Shown piece by piece: positions 35,523 to 47,783 of a stretch of 64,000 nucleotides of DNA. Location of the stretch: positions 8,356,464 through 8,420,463 of the forward strand of contig NC_037602.1 in the NCBI RefSeq assembly GCF_003073045.1. Reading direction: 5' to 3'. The number at the start of each line of letters is the position of its first letter. Position 1 is the first letter of the stretch. Made by a program: the position numbers and the translations under genes. Origin of the DNA: Pomacea canaliculata. Its lineage: Eukaryota > Mollusca > Gastropoda > Architaenioglossa > Ampullariidae. Under the pieces are notes generated by a model. That model saw only the letters and a list, made by a program, of their open reading frames with translations, made no database searches and was not told where the DNA came from.

Positions 35523-36210
35523 CCTTAGCAATAATAATCCATAGAGTCACCTGACCGTATTACAACTAACTCTTGCCAGGATTGTGTAGGGTGAGAGAAA
35601 ATAGTTAACTCTTGGAGGTTACTGGCAATTTTTTCTTTTGTATGTTGTTCTCTTGCCTTGATTAGGTTGGCGTTAATTTAATATGATGATGTGGTATGGT
35701 CCCACGGACATATGTCGTCAGGTCTATGAGATTACAGGTTTAGAAAAATGACATTCACTTATTCCTTCTCTCACTCGCTCGCTCGACCATTCAAACCCAC
35801 TTACAGCAGTCTGTCCTCGCAAAAATTTCCACGCTGGTAACCTTGTAAAACCCCATCAGATCCACCTTCCACCAAGTCGTCGTATAACCTTCTGGTGTTT
35901 TAGTGTGAGTGCAGGAGCCATGACCAAAATTGCCATCTGTGTTTCCGTCCACTGCCTTGCCTGCAGGCGCGTAGTAATTCTGATATTCTGACACTTGCTG
36001 AGCTGGTTTATTCAGCGCCACATTCTCCAACGCTGGAAATCAATCATTAAAACATCTTTAACTTATCTGGTATTTTTTAAGTTTAGCAATTTAATATGCT
36101 TTAAATAACAGCTTTGAGTTTGTTGCAAGAGGAATATCAAACAGTGCGCTTAAAATCAATCTTGACTTACCCATGATGGTAGTCAGACTAGTCAAGAAGA
36201 ACAAAGACAT
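34107..36210 (-). CDS. Secreted F-type lectin with PAN domain, F3 (5 exons, 271 aa)
   Basis: Minus-strand exons, 5' to 3': 36210-36171 (signal peptide MSLFFLTSLTTIM), 36032-35805 and 35316-35095 (F-type lectin domain), 34819-34757 (linker, 21 codons), 34369-34107 (PAN). They join in frame to 816 bases; all introns are phase 1. The lectin domain has ENVALNKPAQQVS, AVDGNTDGNF, GSCTHT, WWKVDL, the adjacent-cysteine ARTDCC, then CTQPIIGRYVSLY and CELRVFADKA, matching eel fucolectin. Fucose-binding His (CTHT) and Arg (ARTD) are present; the later basic residue is a Lys one position early (CCNK). PAN part: RCSVKCAQTDNCFAF and VTCELLLG. It is the only lectin here on the minus strand and looks intact. 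Likely a secreted, fucose-recognising defence or mucus lectin. Confidence 0.88.
35322..35521 (+). repeat. (ATC)n / (AATC)n microsatellite in intron 2 of F3
   Basis: Mixed aatc, catc and atc arrays immediately beside the acceptor of F3 exon 3. On the gene's strand this is (GAT)n running straight into gcag, so it replaces the usual polypyrimidine tract. F7 has (GTT)n(GAT)n in the same intron, though with normal sequence before its acceptor. Confidence 0.95.
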
Positions 36211-36337
36211 TTTGTTTCGAATGTGTTCACGAATCTTAATGCTTTTATATCTGGACCATCCCATGTCTTTCAGGGTAAGAAACTGATGGATGTTTGCGCC
36301 AGCTTCTCCGTGAACACTCAGAACTTGATGCAAAAAT

Positions 36338-36351
36338 ACCACGGGATGGCT
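36338..36351 (-). promoter_or_regulatory. Degenerate E-box element of F3 (TCCCGTGGTATTTT)
   Basis: At the place of the shared TCACGTGGTCTTT element, F3 reads tcccgtggtattttt on the minus strand, with the CACGTG core changed to CCCGTG. The flanking promoter (cagccaatcctgg, gttctgagtgttca) still matches F7. Confidence 0.5.
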
Positions 36352-36584
36352 TTCTACGTCCAGGATTGGCTGAGGCTGTTGCCAGGTAGAATCTCCAAGA
36401 CAGATGAGAATTGTACCTAAAAGAAAACTTGAATATGAGTACGACAACCTTACATGTGCCGGCTAACGAAGCGTTTAAAGCCTTAGTCTGGCTCCAGTGA
36501 TCTTTTATCAACATGTATTTTCCCACAGTCGAGGCGCGTTCAGTATTTATGATATATAAAAAGAACAAATAAACAATCTGACAG

Positions 36585-36965
36585 TTTTACCACTTTGTCT
36601 GATTAGAAATTCCTTTACTTTCATTGTCAGCAACAGACTACACAAATGGATGATAAAAGAGAAACTAGGTTGAAACAAGCTGGTGTCAGGGCAAGAATAT
36701 TCTGCAATAGATTATGTATTCACGTGTGAATAATTCAGACAGATGTGGATGGCAGTCAGAAATATTGCTTCTATTGATTGCAAGCTTATGTTCTTGACTT
36801 CGCTGGACAAGAAATTTAATGATCTCTGTCACACGTGATACAAATAACTTCTAAGCTGGTGCAGATGCTGCATCATGCGTATAGTTTCCAGTCCTCTGGC
36901 TTCTTTCAATGGTCACCACGGCTTCTTACAAGTGCATCTGATCAATGGCTTAAACTTTAGAAGAA
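36585..36965 (+). repeat. Lectin-flank repeat T, copy 1
   Basis: Starts gtctgattagaaattccttt and includes attctgcaatagattatgta and gtgtgaataattcaga. Closely similar stretches lie at 42830-43140 (after F4) and, more diverged, at 58565-58810 (after the F8 remnant). No coding content. Confidence 0.75.
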
Positions 36966-37939
36966 TGTACTTGTCAAGATTTAAACAAACTTGAAAATAA
37001 TTCCTTGCTACTGGGTGGACATAACATCTTAGAAATTTGCGGTGTACAATATAAAATACTGAAGGAGATATTGTATTAAACCGGATTACAATGTGTTGTG
37101 CACAATCAGGCAGCTGTGCAAGGTTCTGATAAAGTGCACATTTTAGTGTAAATAAATCATTGAATAATAACCAATAATATTTTATATACTTTTTATACTT
37201 GCATTTCGCATATTTCTCCAGTTTCTTCCTCTGCTCTGCGGCCTTGCAGCAACTTCTCTCCGTAAAACAAAAGATTTCTTAGATTAATCGTAGCTTAAGG
37301 TTGCACGACTACATGCAGAATTAATTATTCGACTGTCTGTAAACACTTTAGATACTTACACTATACAGCCAGTTTGTGCACACAAATAGGCAGTTGACGA
37401 GTCTGTGAAGGATAAAAGAAGAGAGGGAGAAAGGATGAATGGAATGGATGGAGGAATTAAAAGAGGCAGACATGACACAAAGGGCGGATGTAAGAGAAGG
37501 GAAGCTAGAGCAGGGCAATATACGGTAGTAAATACTTTAGATACAAGAAAAGATGCTGAGCAATGATTTTGGGTGAAGCTGTAACAAATGAAAACTACCT
37601 GAGTGTGATACAACCATTAGAATCAAACACGTTAAACCAAACAAGAAAGACTTACAAGACAAATATATGTCTACAATATTTTTGTAGTTTTGTTCATGTT
37701 GTCAGAAATCGTATCGATACCTGTTAGTATTTTTGATAGCTCAGCCTTGGATTGGTGAAAAAGGAAAGTGAGATAGAAGAAAAAGGTTCATGATCAGGGT
37801 AAAATGGAGTACGAAAACGACAATCATTTGAAATTCCACCCAGGAGAGCCGCGTTTGTGAGCAGACAGCCGGTCCTGTGGCTGGTCGTATCCTCTGTCCC
37901 AAGTTTGTGTATGTGTTTAAGAGAGAGAGAATTTAAGTT

Positions 37940-38042
37940 TCCTAATCTGTTTGCACTATTGGTGTGTGAGTATTCTCCACAGAAGTAGTTCCAATCAGTG
38001 TTTTCATCAACCTTCTTATCCGCTCCCCCGGTCAAAGAGAGA
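37940..38042 (-). pseudogene. Relic of a lectin exon 2 (first half of F-type lectin domain)
   Basis: On the minus strand the frame reads TGGADKKVDENTDWNY and GEYSHTNSAN, lining up with PGPADRAVDGNTDGNL and GSCTNTNEQN of F4. The WWKVDL and DCC portions are not seen and the first cysteine is lost. It is degenerate, with no exon 1 or exon 3 nearby on that strand. Confidence 0.6.
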
Positions 38043-39624
38043 CCACTCCTGTAGTCCTTCTTGAAAATGGAATATTGAGCGGCTTAGATGGGGAACACAC
38101 TTTCCTTTTGATTGTTTGAGATTACGATTTCTATGTCTGCCTCTCATCATTGTTAAAATGATGTCGACATGGTCTGTCTGGAAAACAAACATTCGGAAAA
38201 GTTTAAAAGTCTTAGGTTGAAAGTCAGGCTGCTCTGGTGGAGTACATCTTCTCTAGAGACCATGATTGTGATCTGTTACAGTTCATATCCCGAGGTCGCA
38301 ATGACAATTTTTGTCGGTGGCAAACACAGATCGATGGCTTTACAGGTCACGTGGAGTTCAAATCATCAAGATGCTGCGGTGTATGCAGTCACAATACAAA
38401 AAAAGAAAATGATTGTGTGACTGTTATGCTGTTATAGTTAGTTCTAGTGACGACTAGAACACATTGTGGTGTTAGGTAGGAGACACGAAATTAGAAAGAT
38501 AAAGATGATAATTATAAAAGTCAAAGAGACGACGAAGATAAAAAGCACTGACCCATACAATGGACACCAAAAATCATGCTACATATAGTTGTTATTTATT
38601 AATTTCATGTTTGTCAAAGACAAAAGTTCGTTGTAGTACACGCGCACTAATTCTATATACAACAATTAACGCACACAGAGAATCTGTTCTTTCTCTTGAT
38701 GTGTGTAAGTACTAAATAAAAACAATATAAACTTTTAAAAATTAGCTTGCAAAATAGTTATACAAGCACTTCTTCGTTTAAAGGCTGCACTTCCAAGAAA
38801 TCACAACAGAGTCCTTACTTATAAAAAAGAATGGTGAGTTGGGATAACTGACTTTGTGTGTGTGCGAGGACCTGTACACATTCTCCTCCAGTACAAGCTG
38901 TCGCTGCATGAGGCTCATTCAGTTTTCATGATGGCAATCTGAACATTGGCGCAACACCATCTTCTGCAACGACGACCATCAAGTCCTGTAGCAGCTTCAT
39001 TGAACCTTGTTTTTATTTGTCATGCCAGGTTGCTACAATTTGTTCAATTTTTCATAATCCTACTCTTTTCATCAATGATCTTTAACTTCAGGGGGACATC
39101 ATCTTGATGACTGCTAAGTTAGTGGACGACAGTCAGCTCTCGCGCGGTGATTAACAGACGACACTCGACAACACAATATGGCGGCTTAGTTGAACCGCCT
39201 TTGACGGTCGAATATCCAGTACTAATCCTACATGTCTGCATCTCCTAAGCCTTTATCCACATCATACTGTGTTTTTAAGACTGATAACTAGTCCATATCC
39301 TAATATTATTACTGAAATGTAGTTTCACCATTACCTGAAAACAGAAGGTGACTGACCTCGCCAGAGGAAAGATCAAAATGACCGATAATTATTTGTGTGG
39401 CCTTATGTGTTGAGTATGAGATAATGTGTTTGAGCAAGAATGGGAGAAATCCAGATCCTTCAATAGTAGTGGGAAGAGAAGAGTTTTAACGGGGACAGTG
39501 GAGTTGTTGATGCACAAACAACACACACATCCGTGCAGTGAGTGGTCAGGTCCAGGCAATAATGTGTGTGAAGTAGACCTTGCGCGCTAAAACCTAGTCC
39601 CGGGCGCAGGCAGAGGCGGAGCAG
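38043..39624 (+). other. Spacer upstream of F4
   Basis: No gene recognised. 38820-39060 matches 57275-57490 upstream of F8 (shared 'gtacaagctg', 'tgaggctcattcagttttca', 'atcaagtcctgtagcagc'), so F4 and F8 are duplicates that include at least 0.9 kb of 5' flank. Confidence 0.6.
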
Positions 39625-39638
39625 TCACGTGGTCTTTG
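39625..39638 (+). promoter_or_regulatory. TCACGTGGTCTTTG E-box element, lectin F4
   Basis: 106 bases before the ATG, followed by a shared core 'atatacaagg' about 30 bases before the ATG. Confidence 0.6.
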
Positions 39639-39731
39639 TGTGGAGGAGGCTGTGCCGCCACTGGACAGATTCCAGTCCTGCTCCTCACAGTAGGACCACG
39701 ATATACAAGGTTTCCAACGGACAGAAACACA

Positions 39732-41520
39732 ATGCACACTTACTTCTTCATTGTTCTTCCAACAGTTCTCGGTGAGTGTCGTCCTTGTCCCTCGTGACAG
39801 TCTTGTCTCAAATGTTCTCTCATCCTCGCCAGAAGTCAGTGTTCTCTCGAATTCCTCCAGACAACGTATAAAATATTTTAATAATATCATAGAGGAATTT
39901 TTTTCAATAATAACAGAAACAGTTAAAATGTTTATTCACTTGTGTGATTGCAGCTTTGGAGAATGTGGCGCTGAATAAACCAACACAACAAGTGTCAGAT
40001 AGTTTATCTTTTCCTGGGCCTGCGGATAGAGCCGTGGATGGAAACACCGATGGAAATTTATATTATGGTTCTTGTACGAACACAAATGAGCAGAATTTGA
40101 CAATTCAAACTTGGTGGAAGGTGGATCTGATGGGTTTCTACAAGGTCAGCGGTGTGGAAATTTTCACAAGAACTGACTGTTGCAGTAAGTAATATATCAA
40201 AATGTTGTAATTTAAAATGTTATTAAAATGTAAAAATTTGGAGAAAAACTAAAATTGATTTGTTTCCCTTTTCTTAGTAATGTGTATGATTGCTAGTTTG
40301 TTTTCTTTGGTTTAACTATTTTTTGACAGAGTGGGTGACTAGGCGAGTGCATGCTCGATGCTCTGTTGCCTACATTGCAGGTTTTTTTCAAACATTTACT
40401 TGTATAAATGGCAGGTTCCAGACTGAAGCAGTTTGAAGTGCGAGTGTCCCTGGTGAATCCAACAACCTTTCCCTCTAATGAAGGACAGCAGTGCTTCCAT
40501 CGTACTGATGAATTTCCTGCATCTGGACTCTACATCAACTGCACTCAGCCAATCATCGGCCGCTACGTCAGCTTGTTTAAACCTGACTACGACCCTCTGT
40601 CCATCTGTGAACTGCGCGTGTTCGCCGACAGAGCAGGTAGGACTCAGCTATGATGTGAGTCTTTACAGTTTCTAATAAACATACATAACCAACATACATA
40701 ATAGAAGAGACATCTGTTATTTTTGAAACTGAAACTTTTTGTTTAAACGATCTCTTGCAGTCAGTGAGAGCGGATGTCTACAAAGATCAACCCAACCGAC
40801 TTCTGCAGATAATTCAGAACATGTAAGGCTGTAGAGCTGATTGACAGAATGAAACATGTTTCAGGATATCACAACTTACCAGTAGGAATATGTAATGACA
40901 CTTGGTACATTAGGCGGGCCAATGTGCGTATAAGACGATTTTTTTAAATTGCATCTTAAAATTTTAATTCCAACTTGTCTTCATCTTCATGTCTTTGACA
41001 TAAACAAAACTGTTTTTAATAGACGGCTATCAGCAAGAACTTGATCACAAGGAGGAAGTATCTTGAGCCTTGAAGTTAGTGCATGGTGGTAATAATTTTT
41101 GTTCTTCTCGGGACAGTACAGAGAGTTTGTGTGCTAATTTTAGACAAATATTTATTTACTGAAAAAGTTTTAATTCCAAAGAGTTCAACTTCTGAAATAT
41201 TATTTTCATATACTACAGGTCCCTACTCAGTTATCATGAACAATTTTCAAGTAGTCGGCAATGTCACCAAATCATTTGAAGCCGTTTCCGCCGTCACATG
41301 CGCAGTGAGATGTGCGCAGACCGACAACTGCTTTGCTTTCAACTTCCTGGAGTCCAGTGTCACGTGCGAGCTCGTGCTGAGCCTCAATGAGTTTGTCCCC
41401 TTCACTGAGACCAACCTCATTCAACAAACTGGTTGGAGAGTGTTTGCCCTCAGCCTTCCGTTTACTGAAATTGTTAGTACTCAGAAAATTTTAGAAGACG
41501 CGATTGTCGATGACCCATGA
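39732..41520 (+). CDS. F-type lectin with PAN domain F4, linker exon out of frame
   Basis: Exons: 39732-39771 (MHTYFFIVLPTVL), 39954-40184, 40415-40636 (lectin domain), 40761-40822 (linker) and 41219-41520 (PAN). The linker exon is 62 bases where paralogs have 63, 69 or 72, so including it shifts the frame and soon ends at a stop. All introns are phase 1, so skipping it restores a 795-base frame (264 residues), joining the lectin and PAN domains directly. In the sugar site GSCTNT replaces GSCTHT: the fucose-binding histidine is asparagine, while RTDCC and the later Arg (SSRLKQF) remain. The PAN exon also lacks a few residues (NFLESSVTC) and runs past the usual ...FAL(R) end with about 22 extra residues. 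It may be a functional variant made by exon skipping or an early pseudogene. Confidence 0.7.
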
Positions 41521-44500
41521 CATTGAAGTTTAATTCTTAACTGTCATGACGCCTAGCGACATGTAGAGTAAAAGAGAGAAAAAAAAGTTCATTACAATAT
41601 TTGTGTGTTGTCTACAGATGCCATTCCCATCAAGACATGACAAAGTTTAAAGTTTTACTGTATAGTATATACACATTTCTACGTGTTGTAAACTGCTATA
41701 AATAGATGTTTGCTTTTTGATTATTAAATAATCAAATTTCGTCTTATTATTTTATTGCTTGGCATTTACATGCAAACAGTTTTGCCATAATTTGTAACTT
41801 TGCAGTTGTAAACAAACACAGTTTTGCCGTACTTTGACCTGGAGAAAACTGAAAATGTTGAAGGTTATAAAGCGGAGACATGAAGACCAAGTGACTTTTG
41901 TCTTGTGACTTGAGGCTGGTCATGAGGATTGTTTCTAAAAGACGAGTATACTCCAACTATATGCTATTTACAGTACAGGGTAGGAGATGGCGATGCCTGT
42001 ATGACAAGTGATTGTGTAAACACTGGACGACTTGTTTTACTGAAGAATGTATTTTAACTTATTGTATTACTTTGTGTGTACATGCTCCTTTTGTATGTAT
42101 ATGTGTGCTGTGAATTATATTATTCAGTGTGTATTCAGTGTTTTCAGTATCTTTGCATTATGGAATAAAACTCTTTTTAAAAGAAAACCAGCAGCAAGGT
42201 TAATGGTCGTCTGCTCTCGGTGGTGCTCGCCGCCTCTCTTGTGATTTTCTCTCTTTCTCTGTCCAATCTAATATCTAAATTCTTGGAAAGATAATTCTGC
42301 TAGTGGGGTCATTATAGATCCCGGCAATATATATATGTGTTTTTTACTACACAACTCGATCAGTATATAACAGTGCATACCCAGATTTTTATTGTACCCA
42401 AACGATACCAGGAATATGAGGACAAAAACTTTATGTGTGTCTGTTAACTTCCACACATCTCACACAGAATGAAAGACAAGGGAAAACATTCTCGAAGATT
42501 TATTGCTAAATGGTTCTATAGTGTACTGAGAAGCTGAAAAATTGGTCCTCTCGTGTACCAGTACACGATAAACCTGTCTGGATAAACCTATATCTGAGCA
42601 AGAAGTTGCCAAAGCCCTACATAAACTAAAATTTACAGGAGCTGTTATGGACGAAATGTTAGCCTAATATTTCAAACACAGTATGGACAGTATAGCTCCA
42701 TTCTATAAAATACTTTAACAAATCATAATATCAGCCTGTATTTACCGAGAGACTAGGCATCTCAGTATTTGTAATTTCCGAACAGAACATATGAAGAATC
42801 CGGCTGGTTACACAGCAGTTTCGCTCCTTAGTCTGATTAGAAATTCTTTTATTTCTATAACAGACTACACAAGTGGGTGGAAAAAAAGAGAAATTTCCCT
42901 AAAACGAGCTGGTGTCAAGAAAAAATATTCTGCAATAGATTATGTATTCATGTGTGAATAATTCAGAGTCACAAACTGTATGTCGCTTCTATAGATGATA
43001 GACTGGTGTTCTCGACTTGGTTGGACAGAGAAATGTCATGGTCTCTGTCACAGGTGATACAAGTATCTTCAAAGCTGGTGCAGATGCTGCAGCATCCTTA
43101 CTGTTGCCAGTCCTCTGACTTCTTTGAATGACGGCTTCTTGAAACTTTACAAAGGAGGAGTCAAAAAGGCACACCATATGGGGATTTATCAGATAGGAAG
43201 AGAAATGAGGATGAAAGACAGGACGAAAGACTGGAAAAATTTAGAAATTGTAGGAAAAAATGTTGGGCAGCGGCATTATCTGCTTCCAAACAAAAGAGGC
43301 TTTGAGAGGTCAAAAAATAGTAAACAGCCACTCATGTCACACAGGTAAAACTAGTCAGGGGAGAATTACAAAAAATGTTTTTTTACAAAGGATGTCGGGA
43401 AAAATCCTGAATGTACTTGTGTCTGGAATAGAGTGGTTATAAAAATGTACTTGGGCAACGCAATGCAAAAGCTTGAGGCATGAGAGAAAAGTTCATAAGC
43501 CGTGTAAAGAAAAGGTCAATTTGTTAAATAATGGAGACACAAATAATCTATTATCCAGAGGTGATGTCAAGCATGAGCGACTTGTTTCAATAGTTCGTCG
43601 ACTCCATACTCGGACGGTCTGCTATGTATATTTTTATGTATGTTGACTAAAAACAGCGGGTTTGAAAATCCGTCCACACTGACAAACAGACCACCGGTCG
43701 TGGGGCACATTATCCGAGGTGACATAGTATACTCTAAAATTTACCCGTTTTTGTAGTCATTACCAGAATCCTCAAAGGGTCGGGGCTGGTAAAGCAGCAA
43801 GGGAGAAATGGGTACCACCCTCACAAAGCAACCACAAGGTTATTGTATCATCTTAACCTTTTCTTTTGCAGGAAAGGGAGATAGCTAATCATAATAATAA
43901 ATGCAAATTTGTAAAGCACATACTCACACTCCTAAGGGGCATGCTCTCTGGTCTGACTAAAGCAAAGGACGGGGCACGCGACGACTCACTGCCTTAAATT
44001 CAGCGAATGTTGTGAATAATAATTAATATTCTGTAATATATTATCATCTTAGGGCTACTCTTGTGACGAAAGCGATTTTTGCACAAAGTTTTACGAAAAC
44101 ACAATCATTTGTTCTGTTAAGGCTGCCCTGCCTGAAAGGTTTTTAGGTTTTGTTCTCTGTAATGTGGCTCACGATCATAGTCGTTTTCATTCGGGTTCAT
44201 AGTTCTAAAGACCAGTCGGGAATAACAGAAAAAAAATATTTCAGCTGAGCATGAAATCATGGCAAGCCCACTGGTAGATGTTTGTGTTTTGCCAAAGTAA
44301 AGAACAAGTCACATTTTGAAACGAAAGGAGCATAAAGGGAGATAATCCAGCTGTCTTTCTGCTGATAGAAGAATAGAGTTATCGCACATTAGACACTGTG
44401 CAGGCGATTGAGGTAATGATAATTATTATGTATTATTATAATACACAGCATATATTTTATAGTAAATATTATTGTATACATGTTATGTACATTTAACAGT

Positions 44501-44784
44501 TCGTCACTTTCTTATGATGAGCATGACGACAACGTTGACGATGTAGTAGATATAGTCACAATTGTAGTAGTCGTACTTGTAGTCATAGTCATAAGAAAGC
44601 AACATCTTGTTCTCTACGTGATAAGGCTAAGTAAGATATTCATTGTAAAATGTAACATTATTGTATCACAAAGCAGTTATGATGGGGCCTCTCTGATACA
44701 GGTGAGCGTGTGTGTGTGTTGGAGGCAGGACCTCGCGCGGTCACACCGCCAGCCGTTTCATCCACGCAAGCAGTGCCGATGCCA
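41521..44784 (+). other. Spacer between F4 and F5
   Basis: Likely F4 3' untranslated sequence to an AATAAA near 42163. 42830-43140 is flank repeat T copy 2. 43890-43990 (aaatttgtaaagcacatactcacactcc) looks like a short interspersed repeat but was not confirmed. No gene recognised. Confidence 0.55.
42830..43140 (+). repeat. Lectin-flank repeat T, copy 2
   Basis: Matches 36585-36965 in the same orientation, for example attctgcaatagattatgta followed by gtgtgaataattcaga. Here it lies 3' of F4. Confidence 0.75.
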
Positions 44785-44798
44785 TCACGTGGTCTTTG
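44785..44798 (+). promoter_or_regulatory. TCACGTGGTCTTTG E-box element, lectin F5
   Basis: 83 bases before the F5 ATG. F6 has the same element at the same distance with A for G after the core. Confidence 0.6.
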
Positions 44799-44868
44799 AG
44801 CGGACGACTGCAGTCCTACAAGGTTCGAACTCTTTTTCCAGAAACATTTCCTACCACATAGAAGCGAA

Positions 44869-46366
44869 ATGCGGACTTTTGTCTTGGTTATTGTTCCAGC
44901 AGTTATTGGTGAGTAAATTGTTTGTCGCTAATACCAGTGTCGGGAAGAAGATTTTAATCTTTGTGTTCACTAAACATTAATGTCCTCTCTGCCTCTCTCC
45001 CAATTAATTCGGAGAATAGCTTCACTAACAGTTGAAATTCTGTTTTATGGGTGTGATTGCAGCTTTGGAGAATATGGCGCTTAATAAGCCAGCACAACAG
45101 TCGTCAGAAAGTTTACTTTATAGTGGAATTGCGAAGAAGGCAGTGGATGGAAACACCGATGGAAATTTTCTTCATGGTTCTTGCACCCATACAGATGAAT
45201 CATATTTAGCTAATAAACCATGGTGGAAGGTGGATCTGATGGGTTTCTACAAAGTCAGCGGTGTGGAAATTTTCACAAGAACTGACTGTTGTAGTAAGTC
45301 ACTTTATTTTAGACATGGAAAAACAATAAAAATAATTATATGAAGTGGAATTAGTTTTGTAGTTAAAATAATTTTGGTCATATTATTGCTAATATTACAT
45401 GTTTTCGAGCCTTCGCATAAATTGCAGGTTACAGACTAAAGCAATTTGAAGTGCGAGTGTCTCTGGTGAATCCAACAACTTTTCCCTCTAATGAAGGACA
45501 GCAGTGCTTCTATCGAACTGATGAAGTTCCTACATCTGGACTCTACATCAACTGCACTCAGCCAATCATCGGCCGCTACGTCAGCTTGTTTAAACCTAAC
45601 CTCTACGTTCTGTCCATCTGTGAACTGCGCGTGTTCGCCGACAGAGCAGGTAGGACTCATTCATCACTGAGTTGCTTTTTTTTAAAGATTCAGTTTCATT
45701 TGTGTCTAAACGAGTTTAATAAGAGAGGCTGCCTTGTGACTTAGAACTCATACTCTTTGAACGATGTTTTTGCAGTCAGTGAGAGCGGATGTTTACAAAC
45801 TTCGTCCCAACCAGCATCTCCTGCAGTTAATGTAATCACAACATGTAAGGCAATGCAAGTTATTAACAGAACAGAAGTGTGTGTGTGTGTGCGCGTGTTT
45901 AACCGACTTGTTCTTAAAAGCAGCATCATGATGTCTGAAAATTTTATCATTACTTTTGAAACATTTCTTTCGCATCTTTTTCTAAAATTAGTCAATAATT
46001 TAACTGTCAAAAACTATTTAAAAAAATGGCTTTTTCTACTGACAGCCATCTTGTGCCCGTGATTGTAGTTCATGACAGAAACATTTTATTTTCCTGGCTT
46101 AAGGTGCTTATTCTGGCTTTTTGGACAATTTTCGAGCAGTCGGCAAAGCTAACAAATCATTTGAAGGCGTTTCCGCGTCCACGTGCGCAGTGAGATGTGC
46201 GCAGACCGACAGCTGCTTTGTCTTCAACTTCCGGAGGTCAACAGCAGCTTCAAAACCCAGTGTCACGTGTGAGGTCCTGTTGGGCCTCAGTGCCTTTGTC
46301 CCATTCAACGAGTCCAACCTGATTGCACAAAATGGTTGGCGGGTATTCGCCCTGAGGCGCCCTTAA
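44869..46366 (+). CDS. Secreted F-type lectin with PAN domain, F5 (5 exons, 274 aa)
   Basis: Exons: 44869-44908 (signal peptide MRTFVLVIVPAVI), 45063-45293 and 45428-45649 (lectin), 45776-45844 (linker VSESGCLQTSSQPASPA), 46104-46366 (PAN); 825 bases in frame, introns all phase 1. Lectin domain: ENMALNKPAQQSS, AVDGNTDGNF, GSCTHT, WWKVDLMGFYKV, FTRTDCC, SYRLKQFEVRV, CTQPIIGRYVSLF, CELRVFADRA; His, RxD and the following Arg of the fucose site are present. PAN: TCAVRCAQTDSCFVF, VTCEVLLG. Compared with F6, intron 4 has lost about 110 bases, including the original ctactacag acceptor; splicing must use cttaag|gt at 46103. Nearly identical to F6 across promoter, exons and introns, so they are recent tandem duplicates. 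Confidence 0.87.
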
Positions 46367-47571
46367 AATAATGAGTTTAGTTTTCTAGAAGGTGTTAATA
46401 GTTAACTTTTCTATGACTAAGCCATGACTTGCAGCAGTTTTATTCCTTCTATCAGAATGTCTTATTCCTAAAATTCCTAGAAACATATGGAAAGTAGAAT
46501 GGAAGCATATATATAGATATAATATGAACACACCTGCACACACACACACGCTTACGAAATATCCACGTTAGTTGACAGATAAACAAAGCTGAGATGGTCT
46601 GCATTCAGCAGCATAAGTTCTACTTTCGTGCCCCTTAAGATATCTGACCTTTCTATGAACCTTTGTCAGACACGCTTGATTACCCACGCTATAAATAGCA
46701 CACACTGCGTGAGCTGCCCTCAAACCACGATGACGTCAGCCAATACTTCGGCCTCGGCGGCTTATGAACTGGTGACCTGCTGCTTTTTTAGTTTAATTTC
46801 TCTAAACATGTTTTTCTTTGCCATTTGAGTTCCAGGTCTTAATTGGTGATTAATTGTGGGACGTAAGAGAGCAGCATGCTTTTGTATTCGATTTAATCTT
46901 TAATGTTTCTTTTTGATATTTGTGAGTCTGTCTCTCTACATTCTTAATTAGAAGCTATTATCAAACTTTGTAAACAGTTCGGCTTAAAACATTTAAAATT
47001 GCATTGATTATTTTGTGTACTATGCATTTAGAGAAAGCAAGTATTGAGAACTTTAGACGGTAAAGAATTTTTTTTTGAAATCAGCGAAGGAAATGACAAA
47101 ACAATACTTAACTACAAACTGTTTCCACAAAACTACAGTATTTGAATTTTGACTTCTTAGAGAAGAGTCTCTGAGCAGAGAGGCTCAAAACAGATGCAAT
47201 TTTCCAGATACACATATTTAACTGAAATAAAACAGAAAACACAACATTGGCTACCAACGAAGAATGGCGCAATGAATAAATGCAGCGACTTGTCATAACC
47301 CTCCCAAAAGTAAACAACAAACATGCCCACAAAGCCTTTTTTTGTGAACTCAGTAATAGCTGTCAAAAAAATGCATTCTGTTTTTTTCTGCATTGAGTAC
47401 TTTATTGGTGTGTAGGTGCATTTCTTCTAAACTTTAAATATTGTTCTGTGCACAACAAAGCAGTGTTTTTTTGTCCTGTTGATTAAAAATATCAAGCACC
47501 TGTGTGGACAATTTTTTTTAAACTTGATTGATGACCACTGTCTTACCTACAGATAACCCACTGAACACACA
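46367..47571 (+). other. 3' flank of F5
   Basis: No gene recognised. Parts match the flank of F6 (for example tttattggtgtgtaggtgca near 47403 and the F6 counterpart near 51640). Confidence 0.6.

Positions 47572-47781
<210 letters not shown>

Positions 47782-47783
<2 letters not shown>

Noticed and set aside
38169-38437. Open frames of 66-83 codons upstream of F4, considered as a lectin exon
   Set aside because: A WW pair and a CC pair occur but not in the order or spacing of the lectin exon, and they fall in different frames.
44480-44980. 166-codon open frame overlapping the F5 promoter and first exon
   Set aside because: It runs through the E-box promoter and exon 1 in a frame different from the signal peptide; not kept in the F6 duplicate.
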